From positions 186,001-250,000 of the forward strand of contig JANUWI010000017.1 of NCBI GenBank assembly GCA_025504975.1: DNA of 64,000 bases. Direction: 5' to 3'. Position 1 is the first letter of the stretch; every line of letters starts with the position of its first letter. The notes under the pieces are model-generated. The model saw nothing but the letters and a program-made list of their open reading frames with translations. It was not told where the DNA came from and did no database searches. The stretch is from Plenodomus lindquistii. Its lineage: Eukaryota; Ascomycota; Dothideomycetes; Pleosporales; Leptosphaeriaceae. Of the stretch, positions 1 to 11,880 are shown piece by piece. A program made the translations under genes and the position numbers.

Positions 1-1393
1 TTTTAAAATCTATTTATTAACTATTATAACCTTTTAATTTTTATTTTACTATTATAAGCGTTATATATTTTATTTAATTTAGAGTTTTTAGCGCTTTTAT
101 ACTTTAAAAACTTTCTATTAGATTTATAAATAAACTTATATTTTTTTTTACTACTAAAAAAATCTAAAGCTTTTTTAGTATAAATTTAAAACTTTTTTAT
201 ATAAATTTTAAAGTTTTTTTTATTATACGTAGTAGTTTACTAGTATTATATTAGTTATGCTAAAGCTAGTAATCTATATAGTTACTATTTATACTATAAA
301 AGCTAATATTTTTATAGCTAAGCTAGCTATAGCTTTTATATTTACTAGCTTAGTTTTAAACTTTTTTATTTTATTTTTATTAGCTAGTATAGTCTATATA
401 GTAAAGCTTTTAAAACTATAAAACGCTACTATAATTTAGTTATATTCTAGTTCTATATATATAGGTACCTAAAAAAATTAAAAAAAGCTCTAAACTAGTA
501 GAAAAAAATAGCTATTTACTAGTTTATATTTTTTATTTAAAAGTATATAATAAGTATACTTTTTTAAACCTACTAATTTAAATAAATATATAAAATTAAA
601 TTTACTATAAAACTAGGCCTAGATAGAGCGTAAGTAAAAAATCTAATAAACTAAAAAGTATATATAAAAGTATAGAAATAAATATTTTTATAAAAACTAT
701 TTAGTATTAGTATTAGAGGTAATAATAAATAGTAATAAAGTACATATAATAAAAATATAAAGTATTAAAAGTAAAAAAAACTTATAATATTTAAAAAATT
801 ATTATATTCTACTAGAGTAACTACTAGATTTAATAGTTATTATAATAATTATTAATAAATAGTAAATAGAAAATTATATTTACTTTAATAAAATAATAAT
901 TTTAGAATAGACTTTATAGAGAGGTTATATAAAAAATACTTAGATATAGAACTATCTAATTTAAAGTAGAGGGTAATATAATAAAGCTATATTCTATTAT
1001 AATAATAATTTTTAGCTATAAAAGTCTTTTTATAAACTACCTCTATTTTTCTTTATATAAACTTATTAAAAATAGAAAACTATACTAATTTCTATCTAAA
1101 CTACCTCTATACTATACCTAGTTTAAATTTTATAAAAATCTCTACTCTACTATTACCTACGTGGTAATATAGTATAGAAAAAAAAAGAACTTTATAAAAG
1201 TTTAGAACTACTACTAAATTCTACTCTATATAGCTTACTTTTTTAATACAACTATAAAAGTATAATTTTTTTATTTTTTTATATAAAGTCTATAAAAATA
1301 TAATTTATTTAGCTTTTTAATTTATACATACTTTTATATACCTCTAAGCTAATTTAAACGCCTTTTAGTACCTTATATTTTTAAGCTATTATA
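1..1393 (+). mobile_element. 3' end of an LTR element, copy A (internal part plus 3' LTR)
   Basis: Bases 1-1393 are repeated in the same orientation at about 5790-7231. The last 417 bp (977-1393) form the LTR: the same unit occurs alone at 52825-53241 and 60607-61023 in the opposite orientation, where the least mutated copy begins TG and ends CA. Directly before it, at about 962-974, is a purine-rich stretch that fits a polypurine tract, which places this LTR at the 3' end of an element running off the left edge of the window. The internal part is RIP-mutated, and I could not assign a protein domain to it. Confidence 0.65.
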
Positions 1394-2909
1394 AAAAGTA
1401 TTTAGTATAGTTTTTAGTAATAATTTTTTTTATATAAAGTAAAAAATATTTTTTAGTATAGTATTTAGGCTTACTATAGTTATAGTAAATATTTATAGTT
1501 TTATTAAAAATAGAAATAGCTAAAACGCGTAGTAGTAGTATTATTATTATTAATTTCTAAAATATATAAGTTATAGAGTATAGTAAAGTACCATTTAAAA
1601 TTTTTTTCTAGAAGGTATTTAACTATAATTAAATAGAATTTTACTATTAAAACTTTAAAAATATAAATAATTAATAAGTTATCTCTCTAGAATAGATTCT
1701 ATATTCTATATTAAAGGCTATAAAGTATTCTATAATTTAACTAAAAAAGTTATTCTATATACGCTTAAAACTAAAGCTTAGTATTTATAATTCTAGAGTT
1801 ATTTTAGTTTATCTATAGTAACTTTATTTAGTATAAAGTACTTTTTTTTTATAGCAGCGCTAAAAAAATTAGCTTTAAAAATAGAAAAGGTTTTTTTTTA
1901 TTTATTTATAGCTAGTTAAAAGTAGTATAAGCCTCTACCTTTTTATTACTAGTAATAAAATAACTAGTAAATAATTTAATTATTTATTTAGTAATTTAGA
2001 ATTAATTGTAACGTTTATTAGCTAGGTATTAGAGTTTAAAATTCTTTTTAGCTAATTTAGAAGTATTTTTCTATACTAGAGCTATATAAGCACGCTTAGT
2101 ATAGTAGTAGTTAAAGTTAATTTTAAATTAATTCTAGATTAATGCTTTTTATTATCTAAAAGTAGAGTTTTTATTCTCTAATAACTTAGAAATAGTAGCG
2201 GTATACTCTAATAAATATAGCTTATTAATAATATAAAAAAAGGCTTCTAAAAGTTATATTAAAAAATTATACTAGTAGCTATAAAAAGTTTTAGTAAAAA
2301 ATAGAAATAAACTTAGATTTATAGTATAGTAAATATTTTATAGTTTATTTTTACTTCTACCTTTTAAAAAAGTAAGTTTAGTTTAAAAAGTAGTAATAAT
2401 TTTAGTAGAGTTTTTTAATATTAGTAAATTATTGAATATAACTAAAAAAAGTCTAATATTAGTTTAATTTTATTTATTTTTAGTCTAGTTTAGCCTAACT
2501 ATTTTTTAAATTCCTAATAAATAGTAAATTTATAGTTTTTCTATAAAAACTAGCTACTTTTTCTTTTAATATATAGAAAAAGTTTTTTATAAAAAAATAA
2601 ATATTAGCTTTATCTCTAATTCTACTAGATTATTAATCGTGTTTAAGTTTCTACTTACGCGCTACTAATATAACTTTTTTAAAAGTAATTCTAATTATAG
2701 AGAATAGGAAATTCTAAACCTAAAAGCTTTAGTTAATTAGAGATTAGAAAAATTTATTTTTTTAATAATAAATCTATTATTATTAATAAAAGCTAGCTTA
2801 CTACAAATATAAGTCTAAAATAAAACCTAGTTAATAAAAAACATAAATAAATTTTTTTAATAATTTATAATATTATTAAAGCTGTTACTAGTAGTAAATT
2901 TTTTTTAAA

Positions 2910-3340
2910 AATAATAGAAGAGATAATAAAAGTACTAAAAAAAATGTAAATTATTTTAGAAGTATATAGAAGTACGTAATAATTAAAAAGCTAAATAATC
3001 TATATTTCTATAAACTTTATATAAAAAGATAAAAAAAGTATACTTCTACTAAACTATAAAAGAAATATATTATATATATAATAGTTTATAGCTATTTCTA
3101 AACTTTATTAGATTTTTTTTAGTATTCTATAAATCTAGCCTTTTTTCTACTGCGTTAGTATATTTTTATTTATAAAATAAAGATTTCTGTATATATAAAG
3201 GCTGCTTTAATATAAATAGGCTTTAAATAGTAGTTAGAATAGTTCTCTATCTCTAATAAACTATACTATAGAAATAGAGGTAGCTTATAAAATAGCTTAT
3301 AGCTAAAGTTATAATAGTAATATTATATTACTTTATTATA
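2910..3340 (-). repeat. Diverged inverted copy of the 417-bp LTR
   Basis: This stretch resembles the reverse complement of the LTR at 977-1393. Shared blocks lie at its start (about 2932-3050) and its end (about 3240-3340, ending in the expected ctttattata terminus). The middle is much more diverged than in the other four copies, so this is an older insertion or a related subfamily. The left boundary is uncertain by about 15 bp. No target duplication was identified. Confidence 0.5.
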
Positions 3341-3824
3341 CTAATTTAGTAATTTTAAAACCAAGCTAAAAGCTATTTAAACTATAAAAAAAAATTTTTA
3401 AAGTTCTAAAATAAATTAGATATTTCTATAAATTTAAACTTTTTTTAAATTTTAAAATATATAACGTGTTTATATCTAACATTTTTTATAAAAATTCTAA
3501 AAATTTTTTTTTAAAATAAAAAGTTTTAAAGCTACTAGCTACTTTTATATAAAGTATTAAAAAATAAAAAATAAAAAAAACTTTTACTAGTAAACTTGTT
3601 TAAAAAAAATTTAAATATAAAGCTAGTTAAATAGAATATAATCTAGATTTAATCTAATATTTAGTTTTTAACTTTAAAAATCTTTTTTTTATAAACTATA
3701 AAACTTGTACTAGAAGTATTCTAATTATTTAAAACTTTTCTATATACTATATAAATAGTTTTAAATATAAAAAAAATTAAAAATATATTATAGTTAGTAG
3801 ATAATTCTATTTTATAAATTTAAT

Positions 3825-5672
3825 AATATATTTTACTAGTTAACCTAATAACCTAGTAAACCTAATAGTTTTCTTTAGTATTATAAATACTATACTTTCT
3901 ATTAAATACCTTTATAACATAATATAATATTAATTTAGAATAAAGATTAATTTAAGCTTACCTATATAGCCTTTACAGCTAGATAATTTTAAAGCTACTA
4001 ACGCGCTGCTGCCGCCTTTAGCGTTAGTTATTATAAACTCTCTAAATAGATTAGAAGAATTCTACTATATTTCTAAACTTAACCTAGTATCTAGAAATTT
4101 ACTACTACTAAAAAGTAGATAATTATCTAATATATTTTTAACTTTAATTTATAAAGGTTTACGCTCTAGCTGTATAAAGTAGAAAATATAGCTAATAAAA
4201 TACTAGAGGTACGTAATAGAATACTAGTAAATAAATACTAGGCTAAACGCTTTATAACGCGTTTAAATAAACTTAAAATAGTTTTTAACTAAATAAAAAA
4301 TAGATAAAAAATAAAATAGAAAAATCTAAAAATTATTAGCGCGTAGTTTAAACTTATAGATAAAATAAAAGCTAAATATAGTGTCTAGAATAATAATATC
4401 TATAACTTTAATAAAACTAGCTTCTAAATAGGCGTAATTAGGTCTATAAAAGTTATTATAGGCTTTAAAAAATATAATTAGCTAGACTTTATTTAGCTAG
4501 GTAATTATAAGTAGGTTACTATTATTTAAAATATATATACTTTAGAGAATATAATTCTACTTTTTATTATCTATAAAAAACGTGTATATATCTCTGCGTA
4601 GTATAAAAAAGCTAGTATTTTTTATAATTAGAAACTATTAGTTTTTAAAAATAGCTAGATAAATAATATGTTTAGACTAGAGTAGTTAAAGTATTTTAAC
4701 GCGTATATAAAAGTGTAAAAAGTAAAAGTATACTAGTTACTAATTTTAAATAGCTATAAAAGCTACTTTAACTAAAAGTTTAAAAACTACTATATAGAAA
4801 ATAAGATTCTAATACTTTATATATCTTTTTATTTATTTTATATTCTTTAGCTATTTAATATAGTATATTTTTTATTATTAAAGCGTAAGTATTTCTAGCA
4901 CGTGTAAAATTTAGCACGCTAACACGTTTTCTATATTAATAAAAAAAGCTTTTTTCTAGCCTTTAAAAACGCGTTTTTTAACGTATTTATAGTTAATAAC
5001 TATTAAAAAGCTTTTAAAGTGTTAAAGCTAGTTTTAACTAACACGTAGGTAGTACTAGATTATATTAATTTCTAAATATATACTTTATTTTAACCCTTTT
5101 TACTAGTAAACCTATAGTAATTTAAAACTCTAAATAATATTTATAAATTTAGATTTTAGTTAAAGTTTATACGTAAGTTTTTTATTTAGTTATCTATTAC
5201 TATATAAACTAGCTTTTTATAGTTTATAAAAAAAGCTAAACTAATACTATACTAAAACACTCTTTTTTAAACTTATATCTATAAAGTTAAAAAGTAATTA
5301 GTAGAGATAATAAAAAAAAAGGTATAAAAAAAAGTAGATCTAATATAGAAATACTTTTAAATATAGTACTAGATTATAGGCTACTATAGCTTTAACTACA
5401 GCGCCTACTCTATTAAAATATACGTGTAGTAGTAGTAGTTAAGTACCTATTTAACTAGGTATCTAACGCTATAGTAATTATAGAGAGACTAGATATAACA
5501 TTTATACGTGCTAGAAAGGTTTAGAAAGTACTTCTAAATTAGATGCAAGCTCTATAGTAGTAGAGTTAAATATTAATAGTAATAATAATAATAATTAAAA
5601 ACTTAGTATTTATAATACTAAGAAAAACGATTAGGTTTACTAGGTTATTAGGTTAACTAGTAGAATACATTA
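3825..5672 (+). mobile_element. Fot1/pogo-like DNA transposon, RIP-inactivated
   Basis: Long terminal inverted repeats of about 60 bp bound this element. The left arm (about 3828-3890) contains actagttaacctaataacc, and its complement lies at about 5612-5669 with only a few differences. The total of about 1.85 kb is normal for Fot1-type elements, which duplicate a TA target. Exact ends are uncertain by about 5 bp because both flanks are AT-rich. Between the arms lies a decayed plus-strand DDE transposase, annotated separately. TIR sequence differs from that of the pogo-like family in the right AT block, so this is a second family. Confidence 0.75.
4000..5580 (+). pseudogene. Decayed Fot1/pogo-type DDE transposase
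   Basis: Read through its stops, this strand shows the ordered motifs of a pogo/Fot1 transposase. At 4404-4424 is NFNKTSF, where the family has NFDETGF. Around 4560-4700 is a segment resembling the PPLFIIxxKR...WLKYF region, with tryptophans turned into TAG. At about 4738-4770 is LLILNSYKSY, where the family has LLILDGHxSH. Around 4850 is LQLFNIVYF in place of LQPLDVxxF. All three catalytic aspartates therefore read as asparagine. Many CAA, CAG and TGG codons have become stops. The N-terminal boundary, where the DNA-binding region should be, is approximate. The gene is non-functional. Confidence 0.7.
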
Positions 5673-5789
5673 TTTATTTTATTATTAATATATAAAAATT
5701 ATAGCTAATATATAAAACTAGTATATAGCTTTTATTAATAAAATTTTTAGTTTAGTAAACTAACTATTATAAATAAATATTAAAACTAC

Positions 5790-7231
5790 TTAAAATTTAT
5801 TTCTTTTTTATTATAATATTTTAATTTTTATTTTACTATTAAAAGCGCTATATACTATATTTAATTTAAAGTTTTTAGTACTTTTATACTTTAAAAACTT
5901 TCTATTAAACTTTTAAATAGGCCTACGTTTTTTTTTACTACTAAAAAAATCTAAAGTTTTTCTAGAAATAGTAGTAGCTAAAACTAGTATATTTTTTTAA
6001 AAAAGCTATATTTTTTTATATAAATATAAAATTCTTTTATATAAAATTTAAAATTTTTTTTATTATATATAGTAATTTACTAGTATTATATTAGTTATAC
6101 TAAAGCTAGTAATTTATATAGCTATTATTTATACTATAAAAGCTAATATTTTTATAGCTAAACTAGCTATAGCTTTTATATCTACTAGTTTAGCTTTAAA
6201 TTTTTTTATTTTATTTTTATTAGCTAGTATAGTTTATATAATAAAGCTTTTAAAACTATAAAACACTACTATAATTTAGTTATATTCTAGTTTTATATAT
6301 ATAGATATTTAAAAAAGTTAAAAAAAGCTCTAAACTAGTAAAAAAAAATAGCTATTTACTAGTTTATATTTTTTATTTAAAAATATATAATAAATATACT
6401 TTTTTAAACTTACTAATTTAAATAAATATATAAAGTTAAATTTACTATAAAACTAGGCTTAAATAAAGTATAAATAAAAAATTTAATAGGCTAAAAAGTA
6501 TATATTTAAAAGTATAAAAATAAATATTTTTATAAAAGCTATTTAGTATTAGTATTAAAAGTAATAATAAATAGTAATAGAGTATATATAATAAAAGTAT
6601 AAAGTATAAAAAATAAAAAAAATTATAATATTTAAAAAATTATTATATTCTACTAGAGTAACTACTAGATTTAGTAGTTATTATAATAATTATTAATAAA
6701 TAGTAAATAAAAAGTTATATTTACTTTAATAAAATAATAATTTTAAAATAAATTTTATATAGAGGTTATATAGAGGATATTTAAATATAGATTTATTTAA
6801 TCTAAAGTTAAAAGTAATATAATAAAGCTATATTCTATTATAATAATAACTTTTAGCTATAGAAACTTTTTTATAAAATACCTCTATTTTCTTTTATATA
6901 AATTTATTAAAAATAGAAAATTATACTAACTTTTATTTAAACTACTTCTATACTATACTAAGTTTACATTTTATAGAAATTTTTACTTTACTATTACCTA
7001 TATACTTATATAGTAGAGAAAAAAAAAACTCTATATAGGCCTAGAACTACCTTTAAATTCTATTTTATATAGTTTACTTTTTTAATAAAACTATAAAAGT
7101 ATAATTTTCTTATTCTTTATATAAAGTCTATAAAAATATAATTTATTTAGTTTTTTAATTTATACGTATTTCTATATACTTTTAAGCTAATTTAAACGCT
7201 TTTTAGTACTTTATATTTTTAAGCTATTATA
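5790..7231 (+). mobile_element. 3' end of an LTR element, copy B
   Basis: This is a second copy of the segment at 1-1393 in the same orientation, colinear with only small indels (offset about 5,790 at the start and 5,838 at the end). The LTR occupies 6818-7231 and is again preceded by a purine-rich stretch. Neither copy has an upstream 5' LTR inside the window. The two LTRs are followed by different 5-base flanks (aaaag and aagct), so A and B are unlikely to be the two ends of one intact element. More likely they are two partly deleted insertions of one family, or a segmental duplication. Confidence 0.6.
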
Positions 7232-7640
7232 AAGCTTAGTATTAAATATAGTAAATAAAAAGTTAATATTTAAAAGCTTTTTTATATTTATATTTATATT
7301 TAAGTAACTACTAGGTCTCTAATATATATAAGAATAAAAAGTAGTAAAAAACCTTTTTTTATATTTTTTAAAAAAAATACTAGAGCTAAATAACGTTAAA
7401 ATAGAAAAATACTACAAAGATTTATAAAAGTATTTACTACTATAAATATATAAACATCTTTTATTATACTTTTAGTTTACTTTTTTACTTAAGGCTTTAT
7501 TAATTTAACACTATATAAACTAGTAAAAAAGTTTTTTTATTTACTTTTTTTTTATATACTATAGAACTCTAGTACACGCGTACATTTAATATATATATAA
7601 ACAAACTAGTTTTTACTAAAACTACTATTGATTTTTTCGA

Positions 7641-9097
7641 ATAAGTTAATAGAGTGTTAAAATGGCGTAGTGTAATTAGTAGGCTCTAAGTAGTAGCTTG
7701 TGCACAAAACTCTGCCACTTGTCTAAGCATGCCGAGACAACGGCTTCCAAGATTCTGATGCATCAGGCGTTCCCTCTCCTGTTTAGCGCGGTCGTATTCG
7801 CCATCCCTTGACAATTTGACAACTATAAGAAGATTTTGCGGCACGTGCGACAGTAGCTACTCTATATGTTGCAAAACCTGGGGTAATTTTCCGTCGGTTT
7901 TGGGCAAGATCCAGCAATCGGCATTCTCCTCAGACGAGACCCAATCATACTGATGCGGAGGACCAGCCAGAACAAGGCAACAAGGCAGCGCCAAGTCTTG
8001 TCACTCGTGCTCTGGAGTTCGGAATACCCTATCGGTCCTTCTCTAAAGATTCGATAGTCTTCTGACAGGCAGCGAACGACTCTATCTTTCGGCTTTGGTA
8101 GCAGGTACATTAGCACGAGCGCTACTGACGATAGGAGAAGGGAACGCCCATCGTGTTCATGTACTGCATATTGCGCAGATACAAGGCTGGGAGTCAGAGG
8201 TGTCTTTCATGCTCACGGACACCGGCGAAGGAGCTCCTCTTCCTAAGTCTACAGGCTTTGGAATCGCTAACCAGTACCACCATAACGCACAAAACGCTGT
8301 CCAGGAACATTAGAAGCCGAGTTATAGACTCTACGCCTGATTAGAGTGCTGTTCTAGTATGCTCTGCTCTTCGCCATTTCCGAGACTGACAATTCATGTT
8401 TTTTTGGGTCGATGTGGAACTAGATAGACATAAGCTCCTGGGAGAACAAAGCGAAAGATGAATGACCTTTGGGTACCAGTAGAGCAGCGCATCTGGGCGC
8501 TGAGAGATCCCCAACGTACGAGCTAAGAGCTTAGCTCTCCCCGCACATCGCTAGAAAACGCACTATGTATTCGCCCTTCCTGAGCGCGCTTGAGGATTCG
8601 CGCGAAATCGTTTTTGCCTCGTGTTCGATGTGAGGGTTCAACATCAGCTCTTCGACATTGTCACAATGAGGCAATCTGGCGAGCCATGGACGAGTCAGCA
8701 TCAATTCAGTGTGCAATGATTTTTTAATACCCCAGGCAGGGTCATCGGCCAGCAGTGTCAGACAAGCGACCACGCGCCAGGTTCTCAGGTATGAACGGAG
8801 AAGATCCCGCTGTCCAAGAGGACGCCATCAGTCGCTAGGGTTTAATTCACCAATTAGATTATTGCCGGTCGTATGACCGCGTAGAACGGTAGGACCATCT
8901 TATAACAAGGCTCCGAAAGTGAATGGCGTGCATTGTCTGCCCCGGATCAGCGCTGACACATACCGGTAAGCTGGAAGTCATCAGGTTTGCTCCCTCTGGA
9001 ACATACATTTTATGCATGCGACCCCCGATGCGCTTCACAGGGCTCGGTCCTGCGCCCAACGATCAAAGTTACTGTCACCAGAAGTCAATCTGACGCA
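7641..9097. other. Boundary region, no intact gene; possible decayed gene on minus strand
   Basis: Base composition becomes normal at about 7,640. The minus strand holds protein-like stretches in several frames. One lies at about 7,700-7,850 and is rich in charged and hydrophobic residues, another at 7862-8116 (84 codons), another at 8531-8773 (80 codons, ending in a stop). I could not join them with convincing splice sites and do not recognise the family. The last piece runs into the AT block. A gene truncated by transposon insertion is possible, but this is a weak inference. Confidence 0.25.
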
Positions 9098-10277
9098 ATG
9101 GCGGTGGATTTCCAGTCCTCGGTGTCCATGTGGGTTTGCTTGATGTTGTCTATCGCATTGATCGCCATCCGACAAGTGTTGCGACGAGTTCGCAAGCAGA
9201 GCTTCACGCGTGGCGACTACTGGTGTCTATCAGCGGCGTTTTTCATTCTTGGGAGGTTGCTGGTAAACTACTTTCTTCTGCGCTATCGCTCAACCAGAGG
9301 TAAGTATCTGCATTGCGCATAGAGTGCGTGTGTTGATTAAAGGCGTAGTGTTATCACCTGAGCAGAGGATACTATTGCTCGAAGATGAGTATTCGGAACC
9401 AGCGTCTATGGTCATAATGGGAAGTAAGCTGGTCTTGGTAACTCGATCGGTTATGATCTGCGCGTACGTGGGCCTGACACTGGACAAAGTTTAACGGCAC
9501 GCGATGATCTGACCCTGCGAACAGGCTATGGTCTTTGAAAATGGCAGTTCTTGATCTTCTTGGACGACTCATCATGAAAATGCCTTATGAACGTAGAGTT
9601 CTCCACATCTTCTGGGCTGTGCTGGCGGCTACATTTGTTGCTTCCATCGTGACCGTCTTCGTTGGATGCAAACCATTCCGGAAACACTGGCAAATCTTTC
9701 CGGACCCGGGCGAATGGTACGATGCACCGAATTCCTGCGTATATTCCTCGGACTCAAGTAAAAGGCTGACTGTCGTAGTGTTGTGGGCGATCTCTGGCTC
9801 TTCACCTACGAAATCTGCAATATCGTTACCGATGTTCTGCTCATGGGTGTGCCATGCTCACTCATCTTATCCGTCAAAATTCCCCTGATGCAGCGCCTTC
9901 GCATCCTCTTCCTCTTCAGCATCGGTCTCTTCCTCATCGCCGTCAGCGTCCTGCGAATCGTACAGGGCAAGGGCTCGCACGTCCAGCGTGCGCACACTTT
10001 ATGGGCTTCGTTGGAGATACTTTTCGCAGTCATTGTTGCTGTGACTCCAACCATTTACGCGCTCGCTCAGAATCGCAATGAGAACGACACATACGCGAAG
10101 AGTCATGTGAACATGACTACTACTGTCAGAACATATTCAGGTGCAGAGGAAGGAGACGAACGATACGTGACGCGAGTGTGGACGGAGTTGAATGACGCTG
10201 CAAGCAGGACGGATAATACAAGTATAGAAGGAATTCTCGTAGAGACAAGATATGAGACGTCGGGCATGAAGATATGA
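9098..10277 (+). CDS. PTH11-like fungal rhodopsin-domain integral membrane protein
   Basis: Four exons (9098-9299, 9349-9463, 9525-9716, 9779-10277) join to 1,008 nt, 335 residues. Donors are GTAAGT, GTACGT and GTACGA, acceptors TAG, CAG and TAG, with introns of 49, 61 and 62 nt. The protein has the layout of the fungal rhodopsin-like family. It has a first membrane helix just after MAVDFQSS, then the RGDYW motif before helix 2. The motif GSKLVLVTR leads into a helix, followed by LKMAVLDLLGRL. Next come FVGCKPFRKHW and PDPGEC before the sixth helix, and TYEICNIVTDVLLMGVP. The C-terminal tail of about 80 residues is soluble. Members resemble G-protein-coupled receptors such as PTH11 and are inferred to sense surface or chemical cues; the ligand is unknown. 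Without splicing the gene looks frameshifted, but the junctions restore the family motifs exactly. Gene function is family inference. Confidence 0.85.
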
Positions 10278-10488
10278 CAGTATTCGACGAATAATTCCCC
10301 ACAACGACCATAATGCAATAATTCGGAATTGCGTCCTCATATCTTCAAACCTTCAGTTCCTTGGTATAATCGTTCATCAAGCTAACGAACATCGCTCTTG
10401 CCTATCGGACACCACGAAGACCATGCCAATAAGGTCAGAGTCCCGATACGAGATATCTTGTTGCGCAGCTCAGTACGGCAGAGTCTCC

Positions 10489-10878
10489 TCATTCTGAGCA
10501 GTGTCGATTGTTGAATAATAGGCATACACTCCGATTGCATTTCGAGAGGACGAAATCGATAGAATGCATTATAAGGACGACTTGGTTCCTAGGGTGAGGT
10601 GTTGTGGCCCAACACCAGTATGGGCTGCCCGGGCAATTCGTATAACATACCCCGGCTGCAAAAAGACCTGGCACACCAGGAGTTGAACACGAAGTGCCTT
10701 GCAGAGTTATACGAATAATCCCATACGCTTTCAAGAAGGTCAATCGTGCAAGTGTAAATAGCACGATGAACTTCGAAGGGTGTTCCTGACTCGAAGGTAC
10801 CGGTACCGGCGCTAGCGCTCTAGCCCGCAGATCTCCCATTGATTGCGATTGTGCAATCGTCCAATGAAAACAATCCAA
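10489..10878 (-). CDS. Doubtful ORF with cysteine-rich segment
   Basis: This open frame has 129 codons. Its middle reads as a hydrophobic stretch (FIVLFTLARLTFLKAYGI) followed by a short cysteine-rich segment of pattern C-x14-C-x3-C-x6-C containing PGVPGLFAAG. That order is what a small secreted protein would show, but there is no methionine directly before the hydrophobic stretch and no obvious splice site to supply one. It could be a decayed or unspliced small secreted protein, or chance. I do not recognise a family. Confidence 0.2.
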   Translation of the reverse strand: MDCFHWTIAQSQSMGDLRARALAPVPVPSSQEHPSKFIVLFTLARLTFLKAYGIIRITLQGTSCSTPGVPGLFAAGVCYTNCPGSPYWCWATTPHPRNQVVLIMHSIDFVLSKCNRSVCLLFNNRHCSE

Positions 10879-11789
10879 TGATCAAAGGTAAAGAGGCGAA
10901 TTGATCTCATGTCTTGGTCTGAGGCTCTAGTGAAGGTGATCATGGAGGTCTAGTGCACGATCTGTTGTTGTAGAGCATCGATTCTGTCGACGAGCTGTAC
11001 ATGAGAAGGTACCGACAGGACGGTGTGTGCACCCGCTGTTCCCTGAACACCTTTCACTAACCCAGGTTTTTTCAGAGCTGGACCACGTTATCTTTGCTTG
11101 ATGCTTTCGCCGACATGACGCCTGGAACGGGACGCAAGCTGCGACTTGGGCAACATCACGACTTCGCACTTGGACTGCTACCTTCTACTCTGGGTCATTC
11201 GTAAATGATGCTACGGTCTTGGAACCCCACAGTCTACCCTTCTTCAACACCAAAATCCCATGCCAAGCCCACCGCGCTCCCAAGACCACAACGTGACTTC
11301 GACACACCTGGCTAGTGTTCCTAGCGACGTTTCACACCCTGCCACTCAGAGAGCATCGAAAGCTAAACGTTCCGCGCTGCAACTCGGGACATTTTCTCGC
11401 GAACGGTTGTGCCTGCTCAAAATGGCAGGAGGCAAGCATGCACACGAAGACCTTAGTGGTGCGGCGATATTCTCAAAGGATTCTTAGTACATTTTGCCCC
11501 CGGGATTTGCGTCGCCCACCCCCCTACTGCATGGCTTGGCGTTCTCACGCCATCTGTGCTCTATCCGCGATATCTTGAGGACGTGTCGTTAATCTGGTAA
11601 GACGCTGGAGTTTCCTATCAATACGCGCCGGTTAGCGCAAGTGTAGAGCCGGAGGCTATTGCTCAAGAGGGCAGAAGTCAAGAGTGACAAGAGATGCTTG
11701 GAGTAAGTTAGGACTTGGAGGGTGAATGGCGTAAGTAGTCAGGAGAGAGGATGTGTAGATCACTGTAGTGCGGTGGTGAAGTCGATGAG

Positions 11790-11796
11790 TATAAAG
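11790..11796 (+). promoter_or_regulatory. TATA-like box of the subtilisin gene
   Basis: The heptamer TATAAAG lies 84 bases before the ATG of the subtilisin gene. This spacing is usual for a fungal TATA element with a 5' leader of 40-60 nt. The assignment rests on sequence and position only. Confidence 0.4.
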
Positions 11797-11880
11797 ATGG
11801 GATGGTAACACAGTGGTATTGGAGAACATCATTCACTCACTACCTTCGCCGCGGTACGATACAATCGCTTCGATTTTACC

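Larger units (their letters stand above)
1..7640. repeat. RIP-degraded AT-rich block, left
   Basis: This block is almost entirely A and T with scattered C and G. CpA and TpG dinucleotides are close to absent (none in the first 60 bases) while TpA, CpT and ApG remain. That is the expected outcome of fungal repeat-induced point mutation, which turns CpA into TpA on both strands of duplicated DNA. There are no long open frames. Composition changes abruptly at about 7,640. Recognisable remnants are listed separately: two LTR-element 3' ends, an inverted LTR and a Fot1-like transposon. I could not identify 1394-2909, 3341-3824 or 7232-7640. Confidence 0.9.
10278..11880. other. Intergenic region with subtilisin promoter at its right end
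   Basis: No supported gene. A minus-strand open frame at 10489-10878 includes a cysteine-rich stretch and is listed separately. The rest (10,880-11,780) shows only short unconvincing frames. The last 90 bases form the presumed promoter of the subtilisin gene. Confidence 0.5.

Noticed and set aside
9300..9778. Apparent frameshifts in the PTH11-like gene, suggesting a pseudogene
   Set aside because: Three introns with ordinary donors and acceptors (49, 61, 62 nt) restore the frame and the family motifs LKMAVLDLLGRL and PDPGEC, so the gene is intact.
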